A stretch of DNA of 64,000 nt from NCBI GenBank assembly GCA_005765155.1, contig VCCP01000007.1, positions 62,001 through 126,000 on the forward strand, written 5' to 3'. This document shows, in pieces, positions 52,821 to 64,000 of the stretch. Both the position numbers and the translations under genes were made by a program. The DNA is from Zelopaecilomyces penicillatus (taxonomy: Eukaryota; Ascomycota; Sordariomycetes; Hypocreales; Pseudodiploosporaceae). A model generated the notes under the pieces. That model was not told the DNA's origin and did not search any database. It saw only the letters and a program-made list of their open reading frames with translations. Numbering within the stretch: the first letter of the stretch is position 1; each line of letters opens with the position of its first letter.

Positions 52821-55355
52821 TATAGTATATAATTATAATTATAATTAATAATAATAATAATAAAAGAAAAATAATAAATAATTATTTAAAATAAATTTTA
52901 AAGAAAAGAAGAAAAAATAATTATATTATTAATATAGAAAAGAAAATAGAATTAATTAAAAATCTAATTATTTAATATATTTAAATAATATTAGAATTAT
53001 TTAGAATTTCTTTAGGATTTTAAATAATTCTTTATTTAGATTTTTAAGTATTTTAAATATAAGGAAAAAAAGGGGTTTTAAAGAATAAGCCCTTAAATAA
53101 TTAGTTTAGCCCTTAATAGATTAGGCTATTAAAAGGAGTTTTAGGTTTTATAATAGGTCTAGCTATTATAGGATAGTAGGTTTAACTATTAGGCTATAAT
53201 AGGTCTGGCTATTAAGCTTATAATAAATCTAGCTATTAGGCTATAATAGATTAGGTTATTATATAAGAAAAATCTATTTATTTTAATACTCCTTTTAATA
53301 AGCTATATAATATATAGCTAGTTTTTTATAAGGGGTTTTTATAGATTTAATAGGTTTAAAAAGCCTTAAAAAATAAAACCTATTAAAGCCTTAATTAATC
53401 TATTAATAAATATAATCCTAATTATAAGATAATTTATCTTAAATAATTTATTAATTATCTTTTATTTAATATAATAGAATTTTAATAGGGTATACTTAAT
53501 TTAAATATATTAATTAGGGTTTTAGTATTATTTATAAAGGCTATATTATTATAATATAGGTTTATAAATTATTAAAAAAAGATTTTTAGCTTTATAAAAA
53601 GCTTAAAAAGCTATTTTAGCTTTTTTATAGCCTTTATTAAAGTATTTAATTCAGCTTTTATAATTAAAAGGATTATAATAATCTATTTTTTAATCTTTTA
53701 ATAGATAGGCTTATTAGCTAGCTTAAAAAGATACCTATAAATAGATTTATTAATAGTTTTATAATCTATAAAATTATTATTTAAATAATTTAATAATTAA
53801 AGAGCTAGCTATCTAGCTTATATAAGGTTTAAAGCCTTATAAAGAATAGCTAATTCTTTAAAACCTTTTAAATATTTTAAAAGATTTTTAATTATATTAT
53901 AATAATTAATATAGCCTTATTATATATATTAAAAAAGCTATTATATTAGAAAGGCTATATTAAACCTAGAAAATAATATAAGATATATTAAAATCCTTAT
54001 AATCTATTAATAGATTTATTATTTAATAAGAATAAGAACCTTTTTTAAGAATTCTTTTAATACTTTAGATTATAAGGATATAATTATAAGGGTTATATTT
54101 TATAATTAAAAATATTAAAAAGCTTTATTAATATACTAAGATTAATATAATTATAGCTTTCTTTTAATCTAATTATAATTAATTTAAATCCTTAAAAAAA
54201 GATTATAAGATCTTTATCTTTTATAATAAAGATTTTATTTAATAAATATTTTAGTTTATTATTATAAAATAGATTAAATTCTATAATAAAATAATTATTA
54301 ATATAAATAATAATAAAGATATTAATTTAAGTATTAATAAAAATAATTAAATTAAAAATTAAAGATAAAAATCTTAAAATAATTAATAGCTTAATTAATT
54401 ATTATTATTATTTATAAAGGCTTTATTTTAATCTATATAAAGCCTTTTTTAATAAAATAATTTATTTTATAATAGGGTTATAATTAAGCTTAATTAATAA
54501 AGCTATTAAAGGCTGGTTTTTAAGGGTTTAAGTTTTTATAAAAAAAGATAAGCCTTTTAAAAATTCTATAAAAATATCCTTAAATAATTAATTATTTAAA
54601 AAAGCCTTTATAAAATTAATTTATTTAATTTCTTAATTATAAGAGATTATTAAAGCTAATAAAATTTATTAATTAAAAAAAATATTAATAATTATAAAGA
54701 TTTTAAAATAATCTTTTTCTTTAATTTATATAAAACCCTTTATAATAAGCCTAGCCTTATATTTTAAGGGCTAGTTTTATAAATTCTTTTTAAGCTTAAA
54801 AATAAGTTTATTTTTTAGGATTTTTTAATCTTTTAAAACCTTTAAAAAAGAAATAAAATATATAATTTTAGCTTAAATATTTAATAGAATTTATTATAAA
54901 TAATATTAATCTATTATTTTTTAATAACATCTTATAAAGCTTATTTCTAATTAATAGATTTTAAAAAAGCTTAAATTATAAACTTTACTTTTAGTTTATA
55001 ATAGATATTTATAAAATAAATAAGATCTAGTTATATAGATTTAAAGTCTTTTAATAATTATAATAATTATATTAAAGGCTATAATTAGAGCTATAATAAC
55101 TATAAAAGCTATTATAATATCTATAATAATTATTATTATATCTATAATATAGATTCTAATAATTATATAGGTCTTCTAGCTTAATTAAAAGCTTATAAAT
55201 TAATTAAATCCTTTAAAATAGATTAATTTATTAATTTTAATAGGGTATAAAACTCTTTTAATTCTCCTTTTAAATTAAAAGGGCTTTAAAAACTATAAAA
55301 ATTACCTTTAAGGCTCTAGTTTATAAAGCTTATTCCTTTTATAATTATTATAATT
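52821..55355 (-). mobile_element. Family A LTR-type element, internally deleted copy
   Basis: A terminal repeat (52,821 to about 53,263) is followed by about 2.1 kb that aligns with 55,826-57,890. At TTCCTTTTATAAT near 55,345 the similarity to the full copy stops and the next terminal repeat begins at once. In the full copy the same motif near 57,900 is followed by about 3.3 kb more. This copy therefore lacks the promoter-proximal part of its interior and shares a terminal repeat with its neighbour. Confidence 0.55.
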
Positions 55356-58300
55356 TGCAGTATACGGTTATAATTAAAGCTAGTAGCAATAGCAGTAAAA
55401 GAAAGGTAGTGAATAGTTATCCAAAGTAAATTTTAAAGAAAAGAAGAAAGAAATAATTATATTATTAATATAGAAAAGAAAGCAGGATTAAACTAGGAAT
55501 CTAACTATTTTATATATCTAAAAAATACTAAGATTATTTAAAATTATTTAAGTATTTTAAATAATATTTATTTGGAATTTTTAGGTATTTTAAATATAAA
55601 GAAAAAGAGGGGTATAAGAGATAAGCCTTTATTTTACTAGTCTAGCCCTATATAATAGATTAGGCTGTCTGGGTATCTTAGGTCTTATAGCAGGTCTGGC
55701 TGCTATAAGATAGCAGGTCTGGCTGCTATAAGATAGCAGGTTTAGCTGCTAGGTTATAGTAGATTTAGCTGTTAAGCTATAATAAATCTGGCTTTTAGGG
55801 GATAATAGGTTAAGCTATTATATAAAAACCTATTTATTTTAATACTCCCTTTAATAAGCTATATAATATATAGCTAGCTTTTTATAAAGGGCTTTTATAG
55901 GTTTAATAGGCTTAAAACGCCTTAAAAAATAAGGCTTATTAAGGTTTTAATTAATCTATTAATAGGTATAGCTTTAATTATAAGATAATTTATCTTAAAT
56001 AGCCTATTAACTATTATCTATTTAATATAATAGAATTTTAATAGAGTATACTTTATTTAGATATATTAATTAAGGTTCTTAATATTATTTATAAAAGCTA
56101 TATTATTATAATATAGATTTATAGGCTATTAAAAAGGGATTTTTAATTCTTTAAAGAGCTTAAAAAGCTATTTTAGCTTTTTTATAATTTTTATTAAAGT
56201 ATCTGATTTAGCTTTTATAATTAAGAGGGCTATAATAATCTATCTCTTTAACTTTTAATAAATAAATCTATTTATTAACTTAAAAAGATACCTATAAATA
56301 GATTTATTAATAGCTTTATAGCCTATAAAATTATTATTTAAATAATTTAATAGTTAAGAAATTAATTATTTAATCTATATAAGGCCTAAAGCCTTATAAA
56401 GGATAGCTAGTTCTATAAAACCTTTTAAATATTTTAAAAGATTTTTAGTTATATTATAATAATTAATATAGCCTTATTATATATATTAAAAAAGCTATTA
56501 AATTAAAAAGATTATATTAGGCCTAGAAAGTAATATAAGATATATTAAAGTCTTTATAATCTATTAATAGATTTATTATTTAATAGGGATAAGAGCCCTT
56601 TTTAAGGATTCTTTTAATACTTTAAGCTATAAAGGTATAATTATAAGGGTTATATTTTATAATTAAAAGTATTAAAAAGCCTTATTAATATATTAAGATT
56701 AATATAATTATAGCTTTCTTTTAATCTAATTATAATTAATTTAGATTCTTAAAAAGAAGGCTATAAAGCCTTTATCTTTTATAATAAAGATCTTATTTAA
56801 TAGGTATTTTAACTTATTAATATAGAATAGATTAGGTCCTATAATAAGATGATTATTAATATAGATAATAATAAAGGTATTAATTTAAGTATTAATAAAG
56901 ATAACTAGATTAAAGATTAAAGATTAAAACCTTAGGGTAGCTAATAGTTTAATTAGCTATTATTATTATTTATAAGGGCCTTATTTTAAATTATATAATA
57001 CCTTTTTTAATAGAATAATCTATTTTATAATAGGATTATAATCTAGTTTAATTAATAAGGCTATTAAAGGCTAATTTTTAAAGGTTTAGATCTTTATAAA
57101 AAAAGATAAACCTTTTAAAAATTCTATAAAAATATCCTTAGATAACTGGCTATTTAAAAAAGCCTTTATAAAATTAATTTATTTGATTTTTTAATTATAA
57201 AAGGCTATTAAAGCTAATAGAATCTATTAGATAAAGGGAATATTAATAATTATAAAGGTTTTAAAATAATCTTTTCTTTTAATTTATATAAAACCCTTTA
57301 TAATAAGCCTAGCCTTATATTTTAAGAATTGATTTTATAAATCCTTCTTAAGCTTAAGAATAAGTTTATTTTTTAGGATTTTTTGGTTTTTTAGAATCTC
57401 TAAAAAAGAGATAAAATATATAACTTTAGCTTATAAAATCTAATAGAATTTACTATAAATAGTATTAATCTATTATTCTTTAGTAGGATCTTTTAAAGCT
57501 TCTTTTTAATTAATAGATTTTAAAGAAGTTTTAGTAATAAATTTTGTTTTTAACTTATAATAGATATCTATAAGATAGATAAGATCTAGCTATATAGGTT
57601 TAGAATCTGTTAATAGCTATTTAAGCTGTTTAATAGGCTATAATAATTATATTATAGGCTATAATATAGGCTATAATAGAGATTATTATAGCTATAGTAG
57701 TTATTATAGTATTTATAATATAGGTTCTAGTAATTATATAGGTTTTTTAGCTTGATTAAGGGCTTATAAATTAGTTAGATCCTTTAGGGTAGATTAATTT
57801 ATTGATTTTAATAGAATATAAAGCTTTTTTAATTCTCTTTTTAAGCTAGAAGGGCTTTAAAGACTATAAAAATTACCCTTAAAACCCTAGCTAATAAAGC
57901 CTATTCCTTTTATAATATAAAGAAATAAGATCTTAATTATCTATTAATAAAAGGGTATATAAATTAAAAAGATATTTTTATTTAATATAGCTAGCAGCCT
58001 AACTAGCTTTATTCTAAGGCTTAATTTAATACCTTATTAATACTTTTTAATAGGGATAATAATCTTATAATAAGCTTTAATAACTCTATAGGCTATTAGA
58101 TTTAATTTATTAACTATTAGAGCTGGTTTTAATTCTTATAAGAAGAGCTATAATAAGCTAAGATCCCTATTTACAACTATTTTATAATTAATAAGATTAA
58201 TTATAGTAGATAAAACAGCAGTCTAGAAAAATAATAATAACTAGGCCTAGATTATAATAGCTTATAGTTAATCTAAAATAACCCTTATAAAGTATTTTAG

Positions 58301-61300
58301 CAGGCTATTTTATTTATAAATATAAGGGCTAGATATACTAAAACTAATACCTTTATTTATTAATTAATCTTTTAATAGTACTAAGACCTCTTTTCTATTA
58401 TTAAAATATAGCTATAAAAGGTATTTTTTATAATAGGCTTTTAGTCCTTTAAATAAGCTTTTTATAATAGAAAAAATAATATAATCTTTCTTATTAAATA
58501 ATAAAAGAATCTTTTAATAATAGGATTTTCTTTTTATTAAAATAAATCCTATAAAAAGCTTATTATAAAGGATTAGTTTTATTTAAAAGATATCTTTTTT
58601 TATAATCTTTAATATTTTTAATAGATTTAGAATTAGATTTTTAAAGGGTTTATATATTAATTTAACCTATATATAAGCTAAATAAAAGAAATCTATTTCT
58701 TTTATAATAGTAAAATCAGATAAGCTTATTAAAATTTTAATAATCTTTTTTAATAACTATAAGCTAATATAGTTAAGATAGATATATTAAATCCCTGCTA
58801 GTTATAATAGCTTTTAATAATTAATTTTAGTTAAAAGATCTATATCTCTTTTTATAATAATATTTTATAAGGATTTTAAAAAGGATATAATATCTTTTAA
58901 TAGATCTTATAATAGGCTTAAGTCTAGATTAGGGCTTTCTAATATATATAGGTCTAAAATTATAGGATTTTTTATTAATTCTAATAATTATTTAATTAAT
59001 TTAAAGGGCTTAATAAGATCCTTATATATATTAAAAAGGGATTTAAAGGTAATTTTAATTACTATTAAATAATTATAATAATAATTAAAAGGCTTTAAAA
59101 ATTTAAATATAAGCTTTCTTTTTTATTAAAGAAAAAAGCTATATTTAATAAAGTTTAATAAGCTATAATAGATTTAGTTTATTATAAATAGTTTCTTTTA
59201 TAAAAGTATATTATTAAAAGTATAATATTTTATCTTATTTATTATATTTATATCTATATTAAGGATATATAATATATTTTTTAGCTCTAAAATACTATAA
59301 ATTCTAGATTTAAGCCTTATAAGTACTATAAATATAATTATTTTAAATTCTTTTAAATAAATAAAACTATTATTAATTATTATAAGCCTTAATTTCTTAT
59401 TATAAGTATTATAATTAATAAAAAGGGTTCTATTATTAATAATATAATATATTAAGCTAGTATTATATAATAAAGTATTCTTTAGATTAATATTATAATA
59501 GATACTATAAACTAATTTTTTAGGATTTATAGCTTTTAAATCTTCTTTATTAGATTTAGAATTAAAGCTCTAGATATTAGCTATAATATTCTAGTTATTT
59601 ATAAATAGGTTATAAATACCTATTATAAAGAAAGCCTTATTAAATTTCTTATTATTAATAATAGGCTTCTTTATCTTTTTATTCTTTTAAAAAGGTTTAT
59701 AAGGCTATTTTTTAATAGATTTAAATAGTTTTTTTTCTTTTTAAAGTCTTTATAAATCTTTTTAAAAGATTTCTTAGCTTTTTTAACTTTATAAAAGCTA
59801 GCTTTTATAATTAAAAAGCTTTTATCCTATAACTCTTTTAATAAATCTATTATAAAAAACTATAAATTCAGGGTATTTAATAAGGTATTAAGTATTATAT
59901 AAATCCTAATATTATTCCTTTAATATTCAGCCTATTATAAAAAAGCTTTTTTTATAATCTTTAAATATTAATTTATTTAATTTATAGGCTATATAATAAT
60001 TAAAGTTAATTATAGTTTAATAAATTAAATATTAAATTTATTATTAAATATCTTTATAAAGCCTTTATAATTATTAAAGCTAAGCTTATAAAAGGTATTA
60101 TAAAGGGTTCTATATTATAGGGTAGTATTATAATAGTATTACTTATTTAATATTTAATAAGCTTTTAATAATATTATAATCTAATTTATAAAGGCTTATA
60201 GATACTATAAATAGTTATTATAAAATAATAAAAATAAAATAGCTTAATAATAATTATTAAGATTAAGGCTTATAATAGGGTTTAAAAGAAAAGTAAATAA
60301 TCTAAGTATTTATAATTAGATTAATAAGGCTTAAAGCTATTAATTATAATTATTAAGGTCCTTTAACCTATAGGCTTTTAAAAAGGCTTATATTTTTTTA
60401 GATAGCTCTTTTAAAGTTAAACCTTTTAATATATTTATAGGCTATACTAGCTATAATAATAGCTAAGATAGTTTAGATTAAGGTTATAATAGCTTTTAAT
60501 AATCTTAGTAAATATAGCTATTATAAATTAGGCTTATAGCTATTATTGTTATTATATAAGCTTTTATATCTGAGATTAAAAAGCCTATAGTTTTAATAAA
60601 TTCTCTTTTATTAACAGATCCTAATCTAATATTTTTAGGATTAGATTACTATAATTAACAATTATAATAGTATAAAGGAAAAATAAGCTTTTAAAAATAA
60701 GTTTATAGCTATATAATAGTATTATAAATAGTTAGGTCTTAGTAAAAGCCTTAAAAATAATTAATTAATTAAGGGGGGGGGGTAATAAATATAAGGGCTA
60801 TTTATTATATACTAGCTATAATTAGATTATAGTATAACCAGTATAATATCTTTATTTAATTAATTAACTTTTATAGTTTTATATAGGCCTTTTATAAAAT
60901 TAATTAATAATTTAAGTAATTAATTATATTTAATATAGTTAATAAAGCTATAACCTATAATTCTATAAATCTATATTAATAATCTATAAATCTTAAAATA
61001 GATTATATTATAAATCCAAGATTTAATTATTATATATATAGTTTTTTTATAATTTCTGATTAATAGGAAATATAAATCTAATATGATTAAAGTAATAGAA
61101 AAATCTAGTATATAAAGAGATTAAAAACAATTAAAAAAAGAATCTTTTTTTTATAATCTAAAATAACTATTCTTTTAGGCTTATAACCTATTATAATTTA
61201 TAGTATATAATTATAATTAAAGCTAATAATAATAATAATAAAAGAAAATTAATAAATAATTATTTAAAGTAAATTCTAAAGAAAAGAAAAAAGAAATAAT

Positions 61301-61571
61301 TATATTATTAATATAAAAAAGAAAGCAGGATTTAATTAAGAATCTAGCTATCTTATATATCTAAAAAATATTAAGATTATTTAGAATTATTTAAGTATTT
61401 TAAATAATATTTATTTAGAATTTTTAAATATTTTAAATATAAAAAAAGGGGGGGGTATAAAAGATAAGCCCTTATTTTACTAATCTAGCCTTATATAACA
61501 GGTCAGGCTGCTTAAGTATCTTAGGTCTTATAGTAGATCTAGTTATTAAGCTATAGCAGGTTTAGCTGCTA
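55356..61571 (-). mobile_element. Family A LTR-type retroelement, full length and least degraded
   Basis: Terminal direct repeats at 55,356 to about 55,820 and 61,199-61,571 enclose about 5.4 kb. On the minus strand the 3' terminal repeat ends CCGTATACTGCA, a typical LTR end; in the other repeat the same site is TATA-type after RIP. The interior matches the 12,150-17,763 copy in reverse complement. The element is inferred to be transcribed on the minus strand. No gag-pol frame survives, so gypsy or copia cannot be chosen. Odd G-runs occur at 60,773-60,782 and near 61,448. Confidence 0.6.
55688..55822. repeat. 22-23 bp palindromic tandem repeat within the family A terminal repeat, 6 copies
   Basis: Six units with the core TAGCAGGTCTGGCTGCTA, itself an imperfect inverted repeat (TAGCAG against CTGCTA). 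Later units drift by C-to-T and G-to-A changes. Related arrays with different copy numbers sit at 12,150-12,260, 17,340-17,470, 53,151-53,263 and 61,530-61,571. Confidence 0.7.
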
Positions 61572-61573
61572 AG

Positions 61574-64000
61574 TGTTATGATTATCTATATTAGACTATT
61601 AGAACAGTTATCCCTTCGTTCCTTTATCCTCTTAATCAGATTATTAAATAACTAGCTAGATTATTAGATTAGATAGAAAATAGAATTATCCTTTTTATAT
61701 ATAATAATTAATAGTAATTATTTATAATAGTTATATAACCTTTATCCTTATATAATGATTATTTATAAACTTTACTTTATTTAAATTTAATAATCTAATA
61801 ATTAAATCTATTAATAAAAAAATTTTATTACTAAAATAACTATTTGAATATAAATAATAAGATTCTAATTATTAAATATATTATTAAATTTACTTAAATA
61901 AAATATCTATATATATTTATTATTATTAAAAAGGATATTAAAAAAGCTAAAAAACTATTAAAAAATATTATAATTATTTAAAATCTATTATTCTATTTCC
62001 TATTAAATTAAATAGAAAGAAAAGATAAATTTATTTAATATTTATAGAAATAGTATAAATAATATCTAAAACCTAAACTAATTAATATAATTATTAATAT
62101 AATACTATTCATATTTTATTATCTTATTAATAATAATAGATTAATAATTATTAATAAATTATTAAGAAATATATATTTAAATATAATATTTTTATTTATT
62201 TTTATTAATTTTAGATAAATAAATAATAATATTAAATTATTAAATTAATTAAGATAATTATAAATAGGATTTCTATATAGAGCTATATTAATATTAAAGA
62301 AATTATTAAAGGATAAGCTAGTAATTAAACTTATATCTTTTAATTAAATTAGATAATACTATTAATAGTTATTAAAAGAAATAGATTAAAACCTTCTTTT
62401 AAATAAGAAAATATAGAAAAGATTTATTATATTATCTAGTATTAATAAATAAAATATATATAATATTAACTATACTTCTTTTAGGATATTATTATAAATA
62501 ATCTTATTATTATTAAATAATTCTATATTATTATTATTATTTTTATTAATTAATCTATTCTTATTATCTTATTAAAAATTATTTATTTATTTTAAAGTAT
62601 AAAGGAATAATATAATTAAAGTATAAAATATCTTTATAATAAATAATTAAAAGGTTTTTTTAATAATATTAAATATAATATCTTTTATTAATTTATTAAA
62701 TAAATAATTTTAGATATTATTTAAATAAATAATTAAAAATATAATAAATAAATCAGATAATAAAATAAATAATTAATTATAAGGGATTATATAAGCTTAA
62801 TATAATAATTAAAAGATATAAAATATTAAAATATTTAACCCTAGATTAGAAAAATCTCTTAATAGATTAGATATAATATAAATTAAAGATAATATTATTT
62901 AAAGAAATATAAATCTTTTTATTAAAAGTATTTAAGATAATATAATTTATTTATCCTATATTAAAACTATTTATATAAATCTTTTTTAATTATTTTATAA
63001 AAAAGTATTATATTAATAGATTAATATAATAATAGAATAATAACATTAGATTATTAAAAGATCTATTAATATATAAATTATAATATTATAAAAGTAATTT
63101 AGAATAAATAAAGTTAATATTATTAAATAATTATTAATTATAAAATATTTTAAAGAAGATTATTATTAAGATATTAATATTAAGGAATAGGCTTTAAAGC
63201 TATTTTAAATAATAAAAATAATTAGATTTAAAATAATTAATTAATAATTAAGCTAAATCTATACTTATTTAAATAAATCCCTTAATAAATTAATTTTTTA
63301 TTTATAAAAAAGATATAAATCTAAATAAATACCTTAAATATATTTATAAAAAACAGTAAGCTTAATAAATAATATTTAATAAAATTAAATTACCCTTTAA
63401 TATAATTATATTAAAACATTATTAAATAAATAATATAAAAATAATAGAATTAATATATATATCTAATAAGTTAAATAATTAAATATATTATAAATAGAAT
63501 AGTTAATATTCTAATTAATAAAGATAATAATTATAAAATCTATAATAAATAGATTAAATCTTTATAATAGATTAAAATATATATAAAGGATTTATAGGAA
63601 TAAGATTATATAATTATTTAATAGATTAGATAAATTAAAGGTTAAATAGATTTTTTTATAATAAAGAATAGATAAACCCTTAAGGATAAATAAGATATAT
63701 ACTTTTATATAATAAATTAAATTAATAAAATGATTTTTATAAAGAATTAAATATAAGATTTAATAATAATATCTATTAATAAAATAATTAATATTATTAT
63801 TAAAATAGGGAGGGTATTTAACTTATCTAATATTAATAATAAATACTTAAATATTAAATATAAAATAACTATATCTATTATTAGAATAAAGATAATAAAA
63901 CTATTAATATTAATATAAAAGATAAAGGTATTAAAAAGTATAAATAATAATTAAAGGCTATTAAATATTAAATAATATCTAAATTTATTATTTATAACTT
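61574..64000 (+). mobile_element. Family C element, copy 3 (runs off the window)
   Basis: Begins TGTTATGATTATCTATATTA, an LTR-like start directly next to the family A terminal repeat. The first 100 bp keep normal C and G (CAGTTATCCCTTCGTTCC near 61,605). It then runs co-linearly with 29,830-32,000. The right end lies outside the window. Confidence 0.5.

Larger units (their letters stand above)
49201..64000. other. AT-rich, RIP-degraded transposon block (right)
   Basis: Same composition as the other two blocks up to about 52,800. From there family A elements keep visibly more C and G. No coding sequence is supportable in any frame. Stretches not covered by the listed elements (for example 49,200-51,050 and 51,510-52,820) show nothing I can name. 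Confidence 0.85.

Noticed and set aside
55688..55822. CRISPR-like array
   Set aside because: Units are contiguous 22-23 bp tandem repeats without unique spacers, in a eukaryotic transposon.

Overview
The window is nuclear DNA of a filamentous ascomycete (Pezizomycotina). Compact GC-balanced genes with many 44-67 nt introns (GT..AG, CTNAC-like branch points) sit as sharply bounded islands in extremely AT-rich DNA. The protein set (SEC15, HAP5/NF-YC, RSM10, an SLP1-type SUN protein, a Mei2-like RNA-binding protein) looks Sordariomycete-like. AT-isochore Hypocreales are a plausible home, but a genus cannot be named from this sequence alone.

Layout: 1-19,330 is AT-rich dead-transposon DNA. 19,331-25,610 is gene island 1, with a Mei2-like gene (+) converging on an SLP1-like SUN gene (-). 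25,611-42,350 is AT-rich DNA holding a 3.86-kb element with long terminal inverted repeats and two copies of another repeat family. 42,373-48,258 is gene island 2, with RSM10 (-), HAP5 (+) and SEC15 (-); RSM10 and HAP5 share a divergent promoter interval that contains a roughly 400-bp minisatellite. 48,259-64,000 is again AT-rich and holds LTR-type elements and a MITE-like element.

The AT-rich DNA carries the hallmark of repeat-induced point mutation (RIP): CpA, TpG and CpG are nearly absent, stop codons fill all frames, and related repeat copies differ mainly by C-to-T and G-to-A changes. No intact coding sequence is visible there. Two copies of one LTR-type terminus (TGTT(A/G)AGCTA...) face each other in opposite orientation at 19,330 and 48,259, so they bracket the whole gene-bearing 29-kb segment.

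The five genes are unrelated housekeeping or developmental genes (meiotic RNA binding, ER membrane quality control, mitochondrial translation, CCAAT-box transcription, exocytosis), not a cluster. I rebuilt their exon structures by hand; all five give complete open frames. Notable gene details are a GC-AG intron and an 18-nt microexon in the Mei2-like gene, a possible 14-nt microexon in HAP5, and a SEC15 start codon only about 110 bp from a transposon end. I found no convincing new molecular system; the most unusual features are structural.
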